Of a stretch of DNA of 64,000 nucleotides, positions 35,888 to 44,227 are shown piece after piece. This DNA comes from CAMLHP01 sp035759745 (GTDB taxonomy: Bacteria; Gemmatimonadota; Gemmatimonadetes; Gemmatimonadales; GWC2-71-9). A model generated the notes under the pieces. The model did not search any database. It saw only the letters and a list, made by a program, of their open reading frames with translations, and had not been told where the DNA came from. A program made the position numbers and the translations under genes. Where the stretch lies: assembly GCA_035759745.1 (NCBI GenBank), contig DASTUF010000112.1, positions 1 to 64,000 on the forward strand, written 5' to 3'. Positions within the stretch are counted from its first letter, which is position 1; each line of letters opens with the position of its first letter.

Positions 35888-37083
35888 GGCACCAGCAGGC
35901 CGGTGGCGTACATGATCAGCATCCCCAGCAGGAGCCCGGCGGTATTGAGGGGCGAGAAGAGGCCCGCCGACGCGTCGCGTCGCCGGAACAGCTTCCAGAG
36001 TTCCCACACGACCTGAATCACCGCGCCGGCGCCGAGGGCGAAGAAGAGCGTCGTGAGTGCCGGCGAATAGGTGAACCCGCCGATCCAGGCGCCGATGATC
36101 GTCGGCGCTCCAGCCAGCAGGCCGAGCAGAGCCAGCTGGGTGAAGGTGGGCCGCTCCCGGCCCAGCGGGGCGACGATGCCGAGCCCTTCCGTGGTGTTGT
36201 GCAGCAGGAAGCCGATCACGAGGAACGCACCCAGCGCGACCGCGCCGGAGGCGTAGGCTGTGCCGATCGCAAGACCTTCGCCCAGGTTGTGGAGTCCGAT
36301 GCCGAGCGCCACCAGGGTGGCGACGTACAGTGGGGTTCGGGCGCCGTCCGCGTGCCTCAGCTTGCCGACGGCGCTGATGATCAGCGGGGCTCCAGCCACG
36401 CCGAGCAGCGCGAGCGAGATGCCCTGGAACGCGCTGGGCACCAGCGACGCGGTCTCCAGTGCCTCGGCCATGGCGTCCACACCCAGGAAGACCAGCAGCC
36501 CGATGGTGAGCGCCAGGAAGAAGTCCACCCACTTCCGGTCGATCCCGCGCAGGAACGGCAGCCAGAGCAGCCCGATGAAGACAGGGATCACGCCGACGTA
36601 GATCCCGATCAGCGCGAAGGTGAGGAGATACCGCGCATCGGGAGTCGGCGTGCGCACCGCAACGTCGGTGACATGGCTGAAGGTGAGTCCGGTACTGGTG
36701 ACGAGCGTGACCGCGACCGGTTCTCCCGTCACCCAGGGGTAGCGAATGGTGATGTCGCGGCGGCCCAGCCGTTCCACCGTCCTGGGGCCGTTCAGGTTGT
36801 GCACCCAGTAAGCCTGGTCCACCATCACCTGCGCGATGGTCACCGCTTCCGGGCCTCCATTCACCACGCTGGCGTGGATGACCCCCGGCTGCGGGAATGA
36901 AAGCCGCTGAATCGTGAGTTCCTCGACCGGAGGAAAGACGTCGCGGGCGAGGTTGGCAGGGCCGAAGCGGAAGACCGCCAGCACCACCAGCGCCAGCAGC
37001 GCCAGTGGCAGCACACCCCGAAGCCACAGCGGAACGCGCGCGCTCCAGCCGGTCACGGCCCGGTCGGCAGTGGTGTCATGCAT
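35881..37083 (-). CDS. ZIP-family divalent metal transporter
   Basis: 400 residues. An N-terminal membrane helix (GVLPLALLALVVLAVFRFG) and a periplasmic beta domain (about 45-150) precede eight hydrophobic helices of the ZIP fold. The metal-site motif HNLGEGLAIG in helix 4 and HNTTEGLGI in helix 5 are both present. It should import Zn, Mn or Fe. The start overlaps the multicopper oxidase gene end by 8 bp. With the oxidase and the DtxR-type regulator it makes a three-gene metal operon. The extra N-terminal periplasmic domain is unusual for ZIP proteins. Confidence 0.9.
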   Translation of the reverse strand: MHDTTADRAVTGWSARVPLWLRGVLPLALLALVVLAVFRFGPANLARDVFPPVEELTIQRLSFPQPGVIHASVVNGGPEAVTIAQVMVDQAYWVHNLNGPRTVERLGRRDITIRYPWVTGEPVAVTLVTSTGLTFSHVTDVAVRTPTPDARYLLTFALIGIYVGVIPVFIGLLWLPFLRGIDRKWVDFFLALTIGLLVFLGVDAMAEALETASLVPSAFQGISLALLGVAGAPLIISAVGKLRHADGARTPLYVATLVALGIGLHNLGEGLAIGTAYASGAVALGAFLVIGFLLHNTTEGLGIVAPLGRERPTFTQLALLGLLAGAPTIIGAWIGGFTYSPALTTLFFALGAGAVIQVVWELWKLFRRRDASAGLFSPLNTAGLLLGMLIMYATGLLVPA

Positions 37084-38125
37084 TGAGCGCCGGCTCCACC
37101 TGGAAGATTCCCATCCAGCCCAGCTCGGCGAACTCGCTCTGGTGGGCGTGGAACATGAACGGCCCGGTGTGCTTGTAGGAGAACTCGAGCACCGCCCGCT
37201 CTCCCTGCCCCATCGTGACGATGTCGGTCCACTCGAAACGGTCGAGGTCGGTCCCGGTGCGGAACAGCTTGAAGAAGTTGCCGTGAATGTGGAGCGAGTT
37301 GACGAGATCGAACTCGGTGATGTTGCCGAGGTAGACCCGGACCAGCTCGTTCTGCCGGATGCGAATCGGATGCTTCTGGTAGTGGAACGCGACGCTGTTG
37401 ACCGCGTACACCTCGTTCTCGTCGTCGAAGTTGGTATCGAACGCGTTCATCATCATCACCAGCTCGCGCGCCGGCGGCCTGCCCTGCTTCGGGTCGATGA
37501 TGAAGGCGCCGTACAGCCCCTTGTGGATGTGCTTCTTCAGCGGCACGGCGTGGCAATGGTACATCTGGAGCCCGAACGGCTCGGCGTCGAAGTCATAGGT
37601 GTAGCTGCCACCGGGCGAGACCTGCTCGAACGCCCCGTCGGCGGTGGCGCCGTGGATGCCGTGGAAGTGAATCGTGTGCGGGTGGAGCCCCTTGTTGGTG
37701 AAGTGCACCCGGACCCGGTCGCCCTCGGTGGCGCGGAGGGTCGGACCGGGGACCTGACCGTTGTAGGTCCACGCAGGGAAGAACACGCCGGGCGCCACTT
37801 CGATCTCCCGGTCCTCCGCCACGATGTAGTACTCGCGCAGGGTCTGGCCAGTGGGCAACGTCGACACGGTGCCATGGTCGAAGTCGGTCAGGTACGCCGT
37901 AGGGTCGAACCCGCCGGCGCGAATGTCTCCCACGCTCGCCATTACGTGATGCATGGACGCGGTGTCGGGCTGCTCACCGAGGTGGGGCCCCGGCGTCTGG
38001 AGCGCGACGGCCGCGCCGCCGGTGGCGAGCCCCACCCCCCCCAGCGCCGCAGCGCCGAGCAGCCCGCGACGCGACATCCGCGCGCGAGCAAGGTCGGCGA
38101 GCCGGGGGAGTCCGTCGCGGCTCAT
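37076..38125 (-). CDS. Two-domain multicopper oxidase, Tat-exported
   Basis: 349 residues. Tat signal with twin arginine in MSRRGLLGAAALGGVG. Two cupredoxin domains carry all four HxH motifs for the trinuclear copper centre: HFHG (153-155), HCH (190-192), HIHG and HAH near the C-terminus. The type 1 Cys is in domain 1 (C191), with a probable His at 199 and Leu at 204 as the axial residue. In domain 2 the equivalent position is Ala, so there is one blue copper per monomer. This fits a small trimeric laccase-like oxidase and excludes a copper nitrite reductase. Likely role: oxidising a metal ion, such as Fe or Mn, before ZIP uptake (inference). Confidence 0.9.
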   Translation of the reverse strand: MSRDGLPRLADLARARMSRRGLLGAAALGGVGLATGGAAVALQTPGPHLGEQPDTASMHHVMASVGDIRAGGFDPTAYLTDFDHGTVSTLPTGQTLREYYIVAEDREIEVAPGVFFPAWTYNGQVPGPTLRATEGDRVRVHFTNKGLHPHTIHFHGIHGATADGAFEQVSPGGSYTYDFDAEPFGLQMYHCHAVPLKKHIHKGLYGAFIIDPKQGRPPARELVMMMNAFDTNFDDENEVYAVNSVAFHYQKHPIRIRQNELVRVYLGNITEFDLVNSLHIHGNFFKLFRTGTDLDRFEWTDIVTMGQGERAVLEFSYKHTGPFMFHAHQSEFAELGWMGIFQVEPALNA

Positions 38126-38799
38126 GCGTCCTCCACGGTACAGAGCAGCGCGGCCGCGAGTTCATGCCCGACCACATGGGTCGCCTGGTCGGTCTCCAGT
38201 GTGATGGGGCCAAGGAAGGGGCGACGATCGCGCAACGTGACGTGGGCGCCGGGCACCAATCCGAGGTCGGCCAAGTGGCGGAGGAACTCGGGTTCACGGG
38301 TGCGAACCCGGTGAATCCGGGCCGAGTGTCCGGGCTCCATGTCGGCAAGCGCGACCACGGCTGTCTCCGGCATGCTCCCGTCGGGCGACGGAATCGGATC
38401 GCCGTGCGGATCCTCCAGCGGATGCCCCAGCGCGTCGGCCATCCGTTCGACCAAGTCGTCGGAAACAGCGTGCTCCAGCCGCTCGGCCTCGTCATGCACC
38501 GTGTCCCAGGAGTAGCCAAGGTGCGCCACGAGATATGACTCGATCAGGCGGTGCCGCCGCAGCATCCGCAGCGCCACCCGCCGGCCTTCCGGGGTCAGCT
38601 GCACGCCGCGATAGCGCTCATGCTCCAGCAACCCCTGCTCCGACAACCGCTTGACCATTCCGCTGACGGATGCCGGGGCCAGCGCCAGATGCTGGGCAAT
38701 CTCGCTGGTGGAGGCCGGTCGGATGTCGCCCGAAAGCCGGTAGATGGCCTTCAGGTAGTCCTCGACGGACCTTGTGAGCGTGTCGGAAACGGTGGTCAC
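38122..38799 (-). CDS. DtxR/MntR-type metal-dependent transcriptional repressor
   Basis: 225 residues. N-terminal winged helix (SVEDYLKAIYRLSG...STSEIAQHLALAPASVSGMVKRLSEQGLLEHERYRGVQLTPEG), metal-binding and dimerisation domain (HRLIESYLVAHLGYSWDTVHDEAERLEHAVSDDLVERM, with the H-E-H ligands), and a C-terminal SH3/FeoA-like domain. GTG 38799 is preferred because GAGG lies 6 nt upstream; ATG 38811 is the alternative. It overlaps the oxidase gene by 4 bp and probably represses its own operon through the palindrome just upstream. Confidence 0.9.
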   Translation of the reverse strand: MTTVSDTLTRSVEDYLKAIYRLSGDIRPASTSEIAQHLALAPASVSGMVKRLSEQGLLEHERYRGVQLTPEGRRVALRMLRRHRLIESYLVAHLGYSWDTVHDEAERLEHAVSDDLVERMADALGHPLEDPHGDPIPSPDGSMPETAVVALADMEPGHSARIHRVRTREPEFLRHLADLGLVPGAHVTLRDRRPFLGPITLETDQATHVVGHELAAALLCTVEDA

Positions 38800-38815
38800 T
38801 ACGCGCCTCATTCGA

Positions 38816-38835
38816 AAGTTAGGCTTTCCTAACTT
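38816..38835. promoter_or_regulatory. Palindromic operator for the DtxR-type repressor
   Basis: aagttagg-cttt-cctaactt, perfect 8-bp arms with a 4-nt spacer. The TTAGG/CCTAA halves match the DtxR/IdeR class of operators. It lies 17 bp upstream of the preferred GTG start, where it could cover the promoter of regulator, oxidase and ZIP genes together. Confidence 0.75.
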
Positions 38836-38891
38836 AGCAATGCTCGCAGTACGCGCAAGGGCTGATAACGCTTTCTCTTCGACAACCGACG

Positions 38892-39467
38892 TTAGCCGTC
38901 AGCCAGCAGGTCGAGGAACTGCGTCAGCAACCGCTCAGTGAGCCCCCAGACCACGCCGCAGGGCGTGTGATAGGCCGGACGCTCGAGTTCCATCCCCCGG
39001 GCCACCACGGTGGTCTCGAAGTAATTGGCCGGATCGCGGAGTTGGTCGAGCAACACCCAGTCAGCGGTGTCCACCTCGTCACTCAGCCTGAGGGCGGGAC
39101 GATGATCCAGATGGAAGACGAACGGACGCACCGCTACTGGCGGCAGCACTGGCGTGCTGGGCGCAAAATCATCCAGGGCGCCGAGTGAAGCGCCGACCGC
39201 GAGGGTGATACCGACTTCTTCCCACGTCTCCCGCCGAGCGGTGTGCTCGAGATCGGCGTCCGCGGGATCACGCCTCCCACCCGGAAGCGCCATCTGCCCG
39301 GACCAGGGATCCCCTTCCCACTCGGCGCGGCGAATCAGCAGGATGGACTCGGGATCGGGCGCGACGATGATCGCCACTGCTGCCCAGATCAGCCCCGCAC
39401 CCTCGGCCTCGAGACTCCGGCGCCCTCGCAGCGAGGCCGCCAGCCGGCCCTCGATAGTCTGATCCAT
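38892..39467 (-). CDS. NUDIX hydrolase, CoA-pyrophosphatase type
   Basis: 191 residues from ATG 39465-39467, whose bases overlap the stop of the upstream hydrolase gene (TGATG). The NUDIX box is complete: GGRRDPADADLEHTARRETWEEVGI. The stretch LLIRRAEWEGDPWSGQMALPGG, with the PWSGQ-PGG pattern, is the hallmark of the NudL/CoA-diphosphatase subgroup. It would split CoA or other nucleotide diphosphate derivatives in the cytoplasm. Confidence 0.92.
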   Translation of the reverse strand: MDQTIEGRLAASLRGRRSLEAEGAGLIWAAVAIIVAPDPESILLIRRAEWEGDPWSGQMALPGGRRDPADADLEHTARRETWEEVGITLAVGASLGALDDFAPSTPVLPPVAVRPFVFHLDHRPALRLSDEVDTADWVLLDQLRDPANYFETTVVARGMELERPAYHTPCGVVWGLTERLLTQFLDLLADG

Positions 39468-40294
39468 CAAAGACTCTGCATCATGAACCGCAGGGTCTCG
39501 TCCATCACCCGATCCGCCATGTGCACGGGTGGCTTCCAGGGATGACTCGCGCCGAAGGTATGACCGGCGCCGGGCATTATCAGCCTCGTGGCGCCGGGAT
39601 TCGCCTGCGCCAGTCGCTCGGCATTTGCGACGGGCACGGACTCGTCCTCTTCGCCGTGCACGATGAACCAGGGAATGCTCAAGCGTGAAGCGGCAGCCCT
39701 GATGTCCAGGCGCGCGGCGTTGGTGTCAAGGTCATCCAGGATGTCCACGCCGAGGGGCAGCACCTGCCCGGTGCGGCTGTTCTCCACGTCGAGGTGTCCG
39801 CGGGCGCGCCACGCCTTGCGGGTGGCGCTGCCCCATCGATCAGCATCGGCGATCGCGGCCCAGGTCACGAGCGCCCGCACCCGCGGGTCAGTCTCGGCGG
39901 CGATTATCGCCATGCCTCCTCCGCGCGAGTGGCCTACGAGGCCCAGTGCCGATGGCTCAGCAACTCCCAGTGCGCCGCCGCACAGCGCATCGAGAACGGT
40001 GCGGATGTCGTCCAGCTGCCGGGAGTAGGTGTCGCGGGAGAATCGCTCGCCCAGGGTCGGCTGGCCCGCGGCATCCACTCCGCTCCCACTCAGGTTGAAG
40101 GTGACCGCTGTGAACCCCGCTCGCGCCGCCCGCTCGGCGAAGACCGGCCAGAAGCCCCAGTCCTTGAAGCCCTTGAAGCCGTGCACCCCGACGATCGCCG
40201 GCCGCCCGCTTCCCTCGCCGGCGGAGCGCACGTCGACGAACAGCTCGCCGAGCGAGCCGGGGAGGATGAGTTGCTTCAGTCGGGGCGTCGCCAT
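39467..40294 (-). CDS. Alpha/beta hydrolase (dienelactone-hydrolase-like)
   Basis: 275 residues. The nucleophile elbow is GHSRGGGMA. Asp is in HGEEDESVPV and His in MPGAGHTFGASHPW. An oxyanion region GVHGFKGFKDWGFW precedes them. The fold resembles YqiA/dienelactone hydrolases and 'osmotically inducible C'-linked hydrolases. Substrate unknown. It shares overlapping stop/start codons with the NUDIX gene, so both form an operon. No signal peptide, so cytoplasmic. Confidence 0.87.
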   Translation of the reverse strand: MATPRLKQLILPGSLGELFVDVRSAGEGSGRPAIVGVHGFKGFKDWGFWPVFAERAARAGFTAVTFNLSGSGVDAAGQPTLGERFSRDTYSRQLDDIRTVLDALCGGALGVAEPSALGLVGHSRGGGMAIIAAETDPRVRALVTWAAIADADRWGSATRKAWRARGHLDVENSRTGQVLPLGVDILDDLDTNAARLDIRAAASRLSIPWFIVHGEEDESVPVANAERLAQANPGATRLIMPGAGHTFGASHPWKPPVHMADRVMDETLRFMMQSL

Positions 40295-40298
40295 GCAG

Positions 40299-40365
40299 GA
40301 AGCTTCGAGCTACCAGGCACGAGAGACAAGCTTGGGCCTCGAAGCTCGAAACTCGAAACTCGAAC
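40299..40365. repeat. Heptamer tandem repeat (CTCGAAR)
   Basis: Units ctcgaag, ctcgaaa, ctcgaaa, ctcgaac (40338-40365), with a single inverted piece gaagcttcgagc at 40299-40310. It lies in the divergent promoter region before the TonB receptor. Confidence 0.75.
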
Positions 40366-40416
40366 TCCCGCTCTTGTTCTCATCCCGAAATACGATAATA
40401 TTGTTCTGGTATCTGA

Positions 40417-40431
40417 TGATAACGATTCTCA
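40417..40431 (+). promoter_or_regulatory. Fur-box-like operator upstream of TonB receptor
   Basis: tgataacgattctca agrees at 12 of 14 specified positions with the 7-1-7 Fur consensus TGATAATnATTATCA. It lies 48 bp upstream of the receptor ATG in an AT-rich segment that contrasts with the GC-rich surroundings. Confidence 0.7.
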
Positions 40432-40478
40432 TATAGTTTTCATCCCCTGACTAACCGCAACCGGGTCAACAACTTCCA

Positions 40479-42347
40479 ATGAAAGCTGCAGCCCTCGCTG
40501 CTCTCGTCTCGCTCGCCGTTGCCGTACCACTCACCGCTCAGGACCCCGCTGATTCGCTCCGTGCCTATCAGCTGGAAGACATCAATGTTACCGCCGAGCG
40601 CCATCCCAGCCGTTCGAGCGATGCGGCTGCGGTCGTCCGCACCGTCACGCGCGCCGAACTCGAGCGACGGGCGGCGCCGGACGTGACCACGGTGCTGCGC
40701 GACGTTCCCGGCATCCAGCTGGACCCGGTGGTCGGATCCGGCGCCGGCGTGACGCTCCAGGGCCTCGGGTCGGATCGGGTGCTGATCCTGCTCGACGGTT
40801 CACCGCTCGCGGGTCGCATCGGCGGCGAGTTCGACCTGAGCCGGGTGAGTCCTTCGCAATTGGAGCGGATCGAGATCGTGGAGGGCCCGCAGAGCACTCT
40901 TTACGGCTCCTCAGCCCTGGGAGGCGTGGTGAACCTGCTCAGCCGCAACGACTTCTCGCGGCGAGCGGAGCTCTCGAGCCACGTTGGCTCGGAAGGTCAG
41001 CTCGACGGGCGCGGCCGGGTCAGCGGCCGGCTAGGCAGCACGGGACTCTCGTTCGACGCAGGTCGGCGCACGGTGGACCTTGCGCCTGGGGCCGGCGCCA
41101 CGACCGTCGGCGAGGCGGGCCGGTGGGACGGCATGGCGCGGATGTCAGCGCCGCTCGCCGGCGGCAGCCTGGATGCGCGAGTGATGGGCATCATCGACGA
41201 GCAGGTGTATCGCTCGGGCTCCCAGCCCAATCCTCGGACCAGCTTCAACGACAACTGGCAGGTCGACGGGCTGGTCGCCACCACGCTCGATGCAGCCGGG
41301 CGCACCGAAGTGCGGCTGCACGGCAGTCTCTATGACCACCGCTTCATCAGCTCGGCCACCGATTCCAGGAATGACGGCGCCGCCGAGTGGGATCACCAGC
41401 GGCTGCTCGACGCCGAAGTGATCCGCCGCGGCGACGTGGGAGCGCACCGCTGGCTGGCGGGCGTGAAGGGTGAGCGTGAGTGGCTGGAAAGCGAACGGAT
41501 CGAGGGCGGGTCGCGCGCAGCCTGGACCGGCGCCGCGTTCGCCAGCGGCGACTGGGCGGTGGGAAGCAAGCTGCGGGCGTCAACCGGATTGCGGCTTACC
41601 ACCGGTGAGCGCTGGGGTACCGACCTCGCGCCCCGCGTCGGGCTGGTCGCCACGCTTCCGGCGGGCGGGTACTTCAAGGTTGCGGGCGCGCGCGGATTCC
41701 GGGCGCCATCGTTCAAGGAGCAGTACACCAACTTCACCAACAGCCAGGGCGGGTTCACCTACACTGTGCTGGGCAATGCCGACCTCCAGGCGGAGCACTC
41801 CTGGAACGCAAGCGCCGAAGTGGGCCGGAGCGCGGGCGGCACGCGGGTGTACCTGCGCGGCTTCCATAACTGGCTCGACAATTTCATCGAGACCGAGCTG
41901 GTGGATCCCGCCACGAGCACGTTCCGCTACCAGAACGTGAGCTCGGCCCGGACCCGTGGCCTCGAAGGCGGCGCGACCATTTCGCGCGGCATCGTGACCG
42001 CGCGCGCCTCGCACGCGTGGCTCTCCACCGAGGACGAGTCCACCGGGGAGTCCCTGCTGGGCCAGGCCGCACATACCAGCCGCGCTGCGGTCACCGTGCT
42101 TCCGGGCCCGGTGGACGTCACCGGCGAGGTGGTGTACACCGGCGCGGTTCCGCTGCGCCGCACGTCCACCGGCACCGAGGAGCAGGGCGACTATGCCCGG
42201 CTCAACCTGTCGGGCGGCGTCAGCCTGCCGTCGGACCTGCGGCTCACCGTTGGCGCAGACAACCTGCTCGACACCCGGCCCGAAGGCGCGGCCACTTTCC
42301 TCGGCCGCCGCTTCTTCGCCGGCCTGACCTGGGGGTTTGGATGGTAA
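40479..42347 (+). CDS. TonB-dependent outer-membrane receptor
   Basis: 622 residues. Signal peptide MKAAALAALVSLAVAVPLTAQD, then a short TonB-box-like segment (YQLEDINVTAERHPS), a plug domain (TTVLRDVPGIQL...GLGSDRVLILLDGSPL...SQLERIEIVEGPQSTLYGSSALGGVVNLLSR), and a 22-strand-type barrel ending in an aromatic residue (FFAGLTWGFGW). The size is close to BtuB or small siderophore/heme receptors. The Fur-like site upstream favours an iron compound, and the chelatase-like gene coupled downstream favours a tetrapyrrole such as heme or a cobamide. The exact ligand cannot be read. Confidence 0.92.
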   Translation: MKAAALAALVSLAVAVPLTAQDPADSLRAYQLEDINVTAERHPSRSSDAAAVVRTVTRAELERRAAPDVTTVLRDVPGIQLDPVVGSGAGVTLQGLGSDRVLILLDGSPLAGRIGGEFDLSRVSPSQLERIEIVEGPQSTLYGSSALGGVVNLLSRNDFSRRAELSSHVGSEGQLDGRGRVSGRLGSTGLSFDAGRRTVDLAPGAGATTVGEAGRWDGMARMSAPLAGGSLDARVMGIIDEQVYRSGSQPNPRTSFNDNWQVDGLVATTLDAAGRTEVRLHGSLYDHRFISSATDSRNDGAAEWDHQRLLDAEVIRRGDVGAHRWLAGVKGEREWLESERIEGGSRAAWTGAAFASGDWAVGSKLRASTGLRLTTGERWGTDLAPRVGLVATLPAGGYFKVAGARGFRAPSFKEQYTNFTNSQGGFTYTVLGNADLQAEHSWNASAEVGRSAGGTRVYLRGFHNWLDNFIETELVDPATSTFRYQNVSSARTRGLEGGATISRGIVTARASHAWLSTEDESTGESLLGQAAHTSRAAVTVLPGPVDVTGEVVYTGAVPLRRTSTGTEEQGDYARLNLSGGVSLPSDLRLTVGADNLLDTRPEGAATFLGRRFFAGLTWGFGW

Positions 42348-43213
42348 TCCGGTTGATGATGGCGGCGTTCCTCGCCTTGACGCCCGCCGCACTTGAAGCC
42401 CAGGGAGGGCTGCTGGTCGTCGCGCACGGCGCGAACAAGGGCTGGAACGACCGGGTCCGCGAGACGGTCCAGAACGTGACTTGGGACGGACCAGTCGCAA
42501 TCGCCTTCCTGATGGGTGCCGAAGCCGACTCGCTGGGATGGGATGCCGGTGTGGCTCGGCTGGTGAGCGAGGGCGCGCGCGAGATCACCGTAGTGCCGCT
42601 CATGGTGTCAAGTCACGGATCGCACTATCGCCAGATCCGGTTCTATGCCGGCGAACTGCCGTCCCTGCCACCGGAACTGGCGCAGCACGATCATGGCACC
42701 CATTCGCCGCCGCCGGTGCCGATGCGGGTCACGCCGGCGCTGGACGATGCGCCGGAGTTCGCGGCTGCATTGTCGGCCCGGTGGCGCGCGATGGCCGAAG
42801 CCGACCGGTCGCGGCCCCTCCTGCTGGTAGCGCATGGTCCCAACGATCCCGATGACGCAGTGGAGTGGCTGGAGGATATCGGGTCGGTGAGTGCGGGACT
42901 GCGGACTGCGACCGGGAGGGACCTCTTCGTCGGCCTGCTGCGGGACGACGCGCCGGCTCCGGTGCGGGCACGGGCGGTCGCGGCGATGCGCGACAGCGTC
43001 CTGGCGATGGCGCAGCGGTCAGGCGACTCGGTGGTGGCGCTGCCGGTGATGATCTCGTCCGGCTCCATTACCCGGATCAAGATCCCCGCCGACCTGGCGG
43101 GGCTGCCCATTCGCTACCATGCCGAGCCGCTGGCGCCGTTGCCGGAGCTGTCGCGCTGGATCGAGCGGGTGGGTCGCGCAGCGGCGGCAACCGAACGCGC
43201 CGAGGCGCGCTGA
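42341..43213 (+). CDS. Exported CbiX/sirohydrochlorin-chelatase-like protein
   Basis: 290 residues. ATG 42341 overlaps the last codons of the receptor gene by 7 bp. MVIRLMMAAFLALTPAALEAQ is a signal peptide. The mature protein has two CbiX-like half domains: LLVVAHGANKGW with the first catalytic-type His and VPLMVSSHGSHYRQI, then LLLVAHGPNDPDD and VVALPVMISSGSI. An insert HDHGTHSPP adds possible metal ligands. CbiX enzymes insert Co or Fe into sirohydrochlorin in the cytoplasm. A secreted form would act on a tetrapyrrole in the periplasm, perhaps handling metal for the ligand of the neighbouring receptor (inference). Confidence 0.8.
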   Translation: MVIRLMMAAFLALTPAALEAQGGLLVVAHGANKGWNDRVRETVQNVTWDGPVAIAFLMGAEADSLGWDAGVARLVSEGAREITVVPLMVSSHGSHYRQIRFYAGELPSLPPELAQHDHGTHSPPPVPMRVTPALDDAPEFAAALSARWRAMAEADRSRPLLLVAHGPNDPDDAVEWLEDIGSVSAGLRTATGRDLFVGLLRDDAPAPVRARAVAAMRDSVLAMAQRSGDSVVALPVMISSGSITRIKIPADLAGLPIRYHAEPLAPLPELSRWIERVGRAAAATERAEAR

Positions 43214-43214
43214 G

Positions 43215-44165
43215 TCAGGAGACGGCTGGCTCCAGCAGCTCCACCGTTCCCGCGTCGGCATCCAGGCGCGCGCGCACGCCGATGGGCATGGTCCACTGGT
43301 CATCCAGGTGGCCGATGGGAAAGCCGAAGGCAACAGGAATGCGCAGCGGTTCGAGGTAATGGGCCAGCACGCGGTCGAGCCCGGCGGCGCCATCGGCGCC
43401 CCGGGCCGGCATTTCGGTGAACCGCCCGATGATCACGCCTGCCAGCCGTTCCAGCAGTCCGGCCAGCCGCAGGTGCGAGAACATGCGGTCAACCCGATAG
43501 GCATCCTCTCCCACGTCCTCCAGGAACAGCAAGGCCCCGTCCAGTGACGGGAGGTACGCCGTCCCGATCAGGCATTGCACCAGCGAAAGGTTCCCGCCCA
43601 CCAGCGGACCTTCTGCGCGGCCGCCCGCGAGCGTCGCGACCCGGCACTGCTCCGGGACCAGCACGGCCTTTGGCGGATCGGGCTGGCCCAGCATCCCTGG
43701 TGTTGCAGCGGACGCGACTACCCGCTCGAGATGGGAGCGCGAGAAGGGCCGAAGCTCGCGACGTGCCACCGGCGCATGGAACGTGACGCATCCGGCATGG
43801 CGGTAGAGCGCGAGCAGGAGCGCAGTGATGTCGGAGTAGCCAAGCACCGGCCGCGGCTGGCGCTTGCTGCCGTCGAAATCGATGCGATCGAGGATGCGGG
43901 TGACCCCGTAGCCGCCGCGGATGCACCAGACGGCGTGAATGGCGGGATCGGTCAATGCCCAGTTGAGGTCGGCCAGTCGCGATTCATCCGGACCGGCGAA
44001 CCAGGCCTCGTGCAACGTGGTATTCCGGCCCGGCACCGGCTCCCATCCGAGGGCGCGACAGAGTTCCTGGGCGCGGCGGAGGTCGTCGTGTTCCAGCAGC
44101 GGGCCGGCGGGAGCAACCAGCGCGACCCGGCTTCCGGCGGCGATACGAGGTGGCCGAACGATCAT
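43215..44165 (-). CDS. LD-carboxypeptidase (peptidase S66, LdcA/MccF family)
   Basis: 316 residues from ATG 44163-44165. S66 fold with ALVAPAGPL, the nucleophile Ser in GYSDITALLLAL, CIRGGYGVTRIL (oxyanion region), catalytic Glu in FLEDVGEDAYRVDRM, and a C-terminal His in GFPIGHLDDQWTMPIG. It removes the terminal D-Ala from murein tetrapeptides during recycling, or cleaves related peptide antibiotics. No signal peptide, so cytoplasmic. The gene is convergent to the chelatase gene, with stops only 1 bp apart. Confidence 0.9.
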   Translation of the reverse strand: MIVRPPRIAAGSRVALVAPAGPLLEHDDLRRAQELCRALGWEPVPGRNTTLHEAWFAGPDESRLADLNWALTDPAIHAVWCIRGGYGVTRILDRIDFDGSKRQPRPVLGYSDITALLLALYRHAGCVTFHAPVARRELRPFSRSHLERVVASAATPGMLGQPDPPKAVLVPEQCRVATLAGGRAEGPLVGGNLSLVQCLIGTAYLPSLDGALLFLEDVGEDAYRVDRMFSHLRLAGLLERLAGVIIGRFTEMPARGADGAAGLDRVLAHYLEPLRIPVAFGFPIGHLDDQWTMPIGVRARLDADAGTVELLEPAVS

Positions 44166-44227
44166 CTCTTTGACCCCATGCAGCGACGGGAGTAGGTTTG
44201 ACTTCCAACTTGTTAAGGAGCACGGCA

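Noticed and set aside
37076..38125. Copper nitrite reductase (NirK)
   Set aside because: All four HxH motifs of a trinuclear centre are present; NirK lacks them.
40366..40478. Cobalamin riboswitch before the TonB receptor
   Set aside because: The leader is short and AT-rich, with no B12-box-like sequence; a Fur-type site is present instead.
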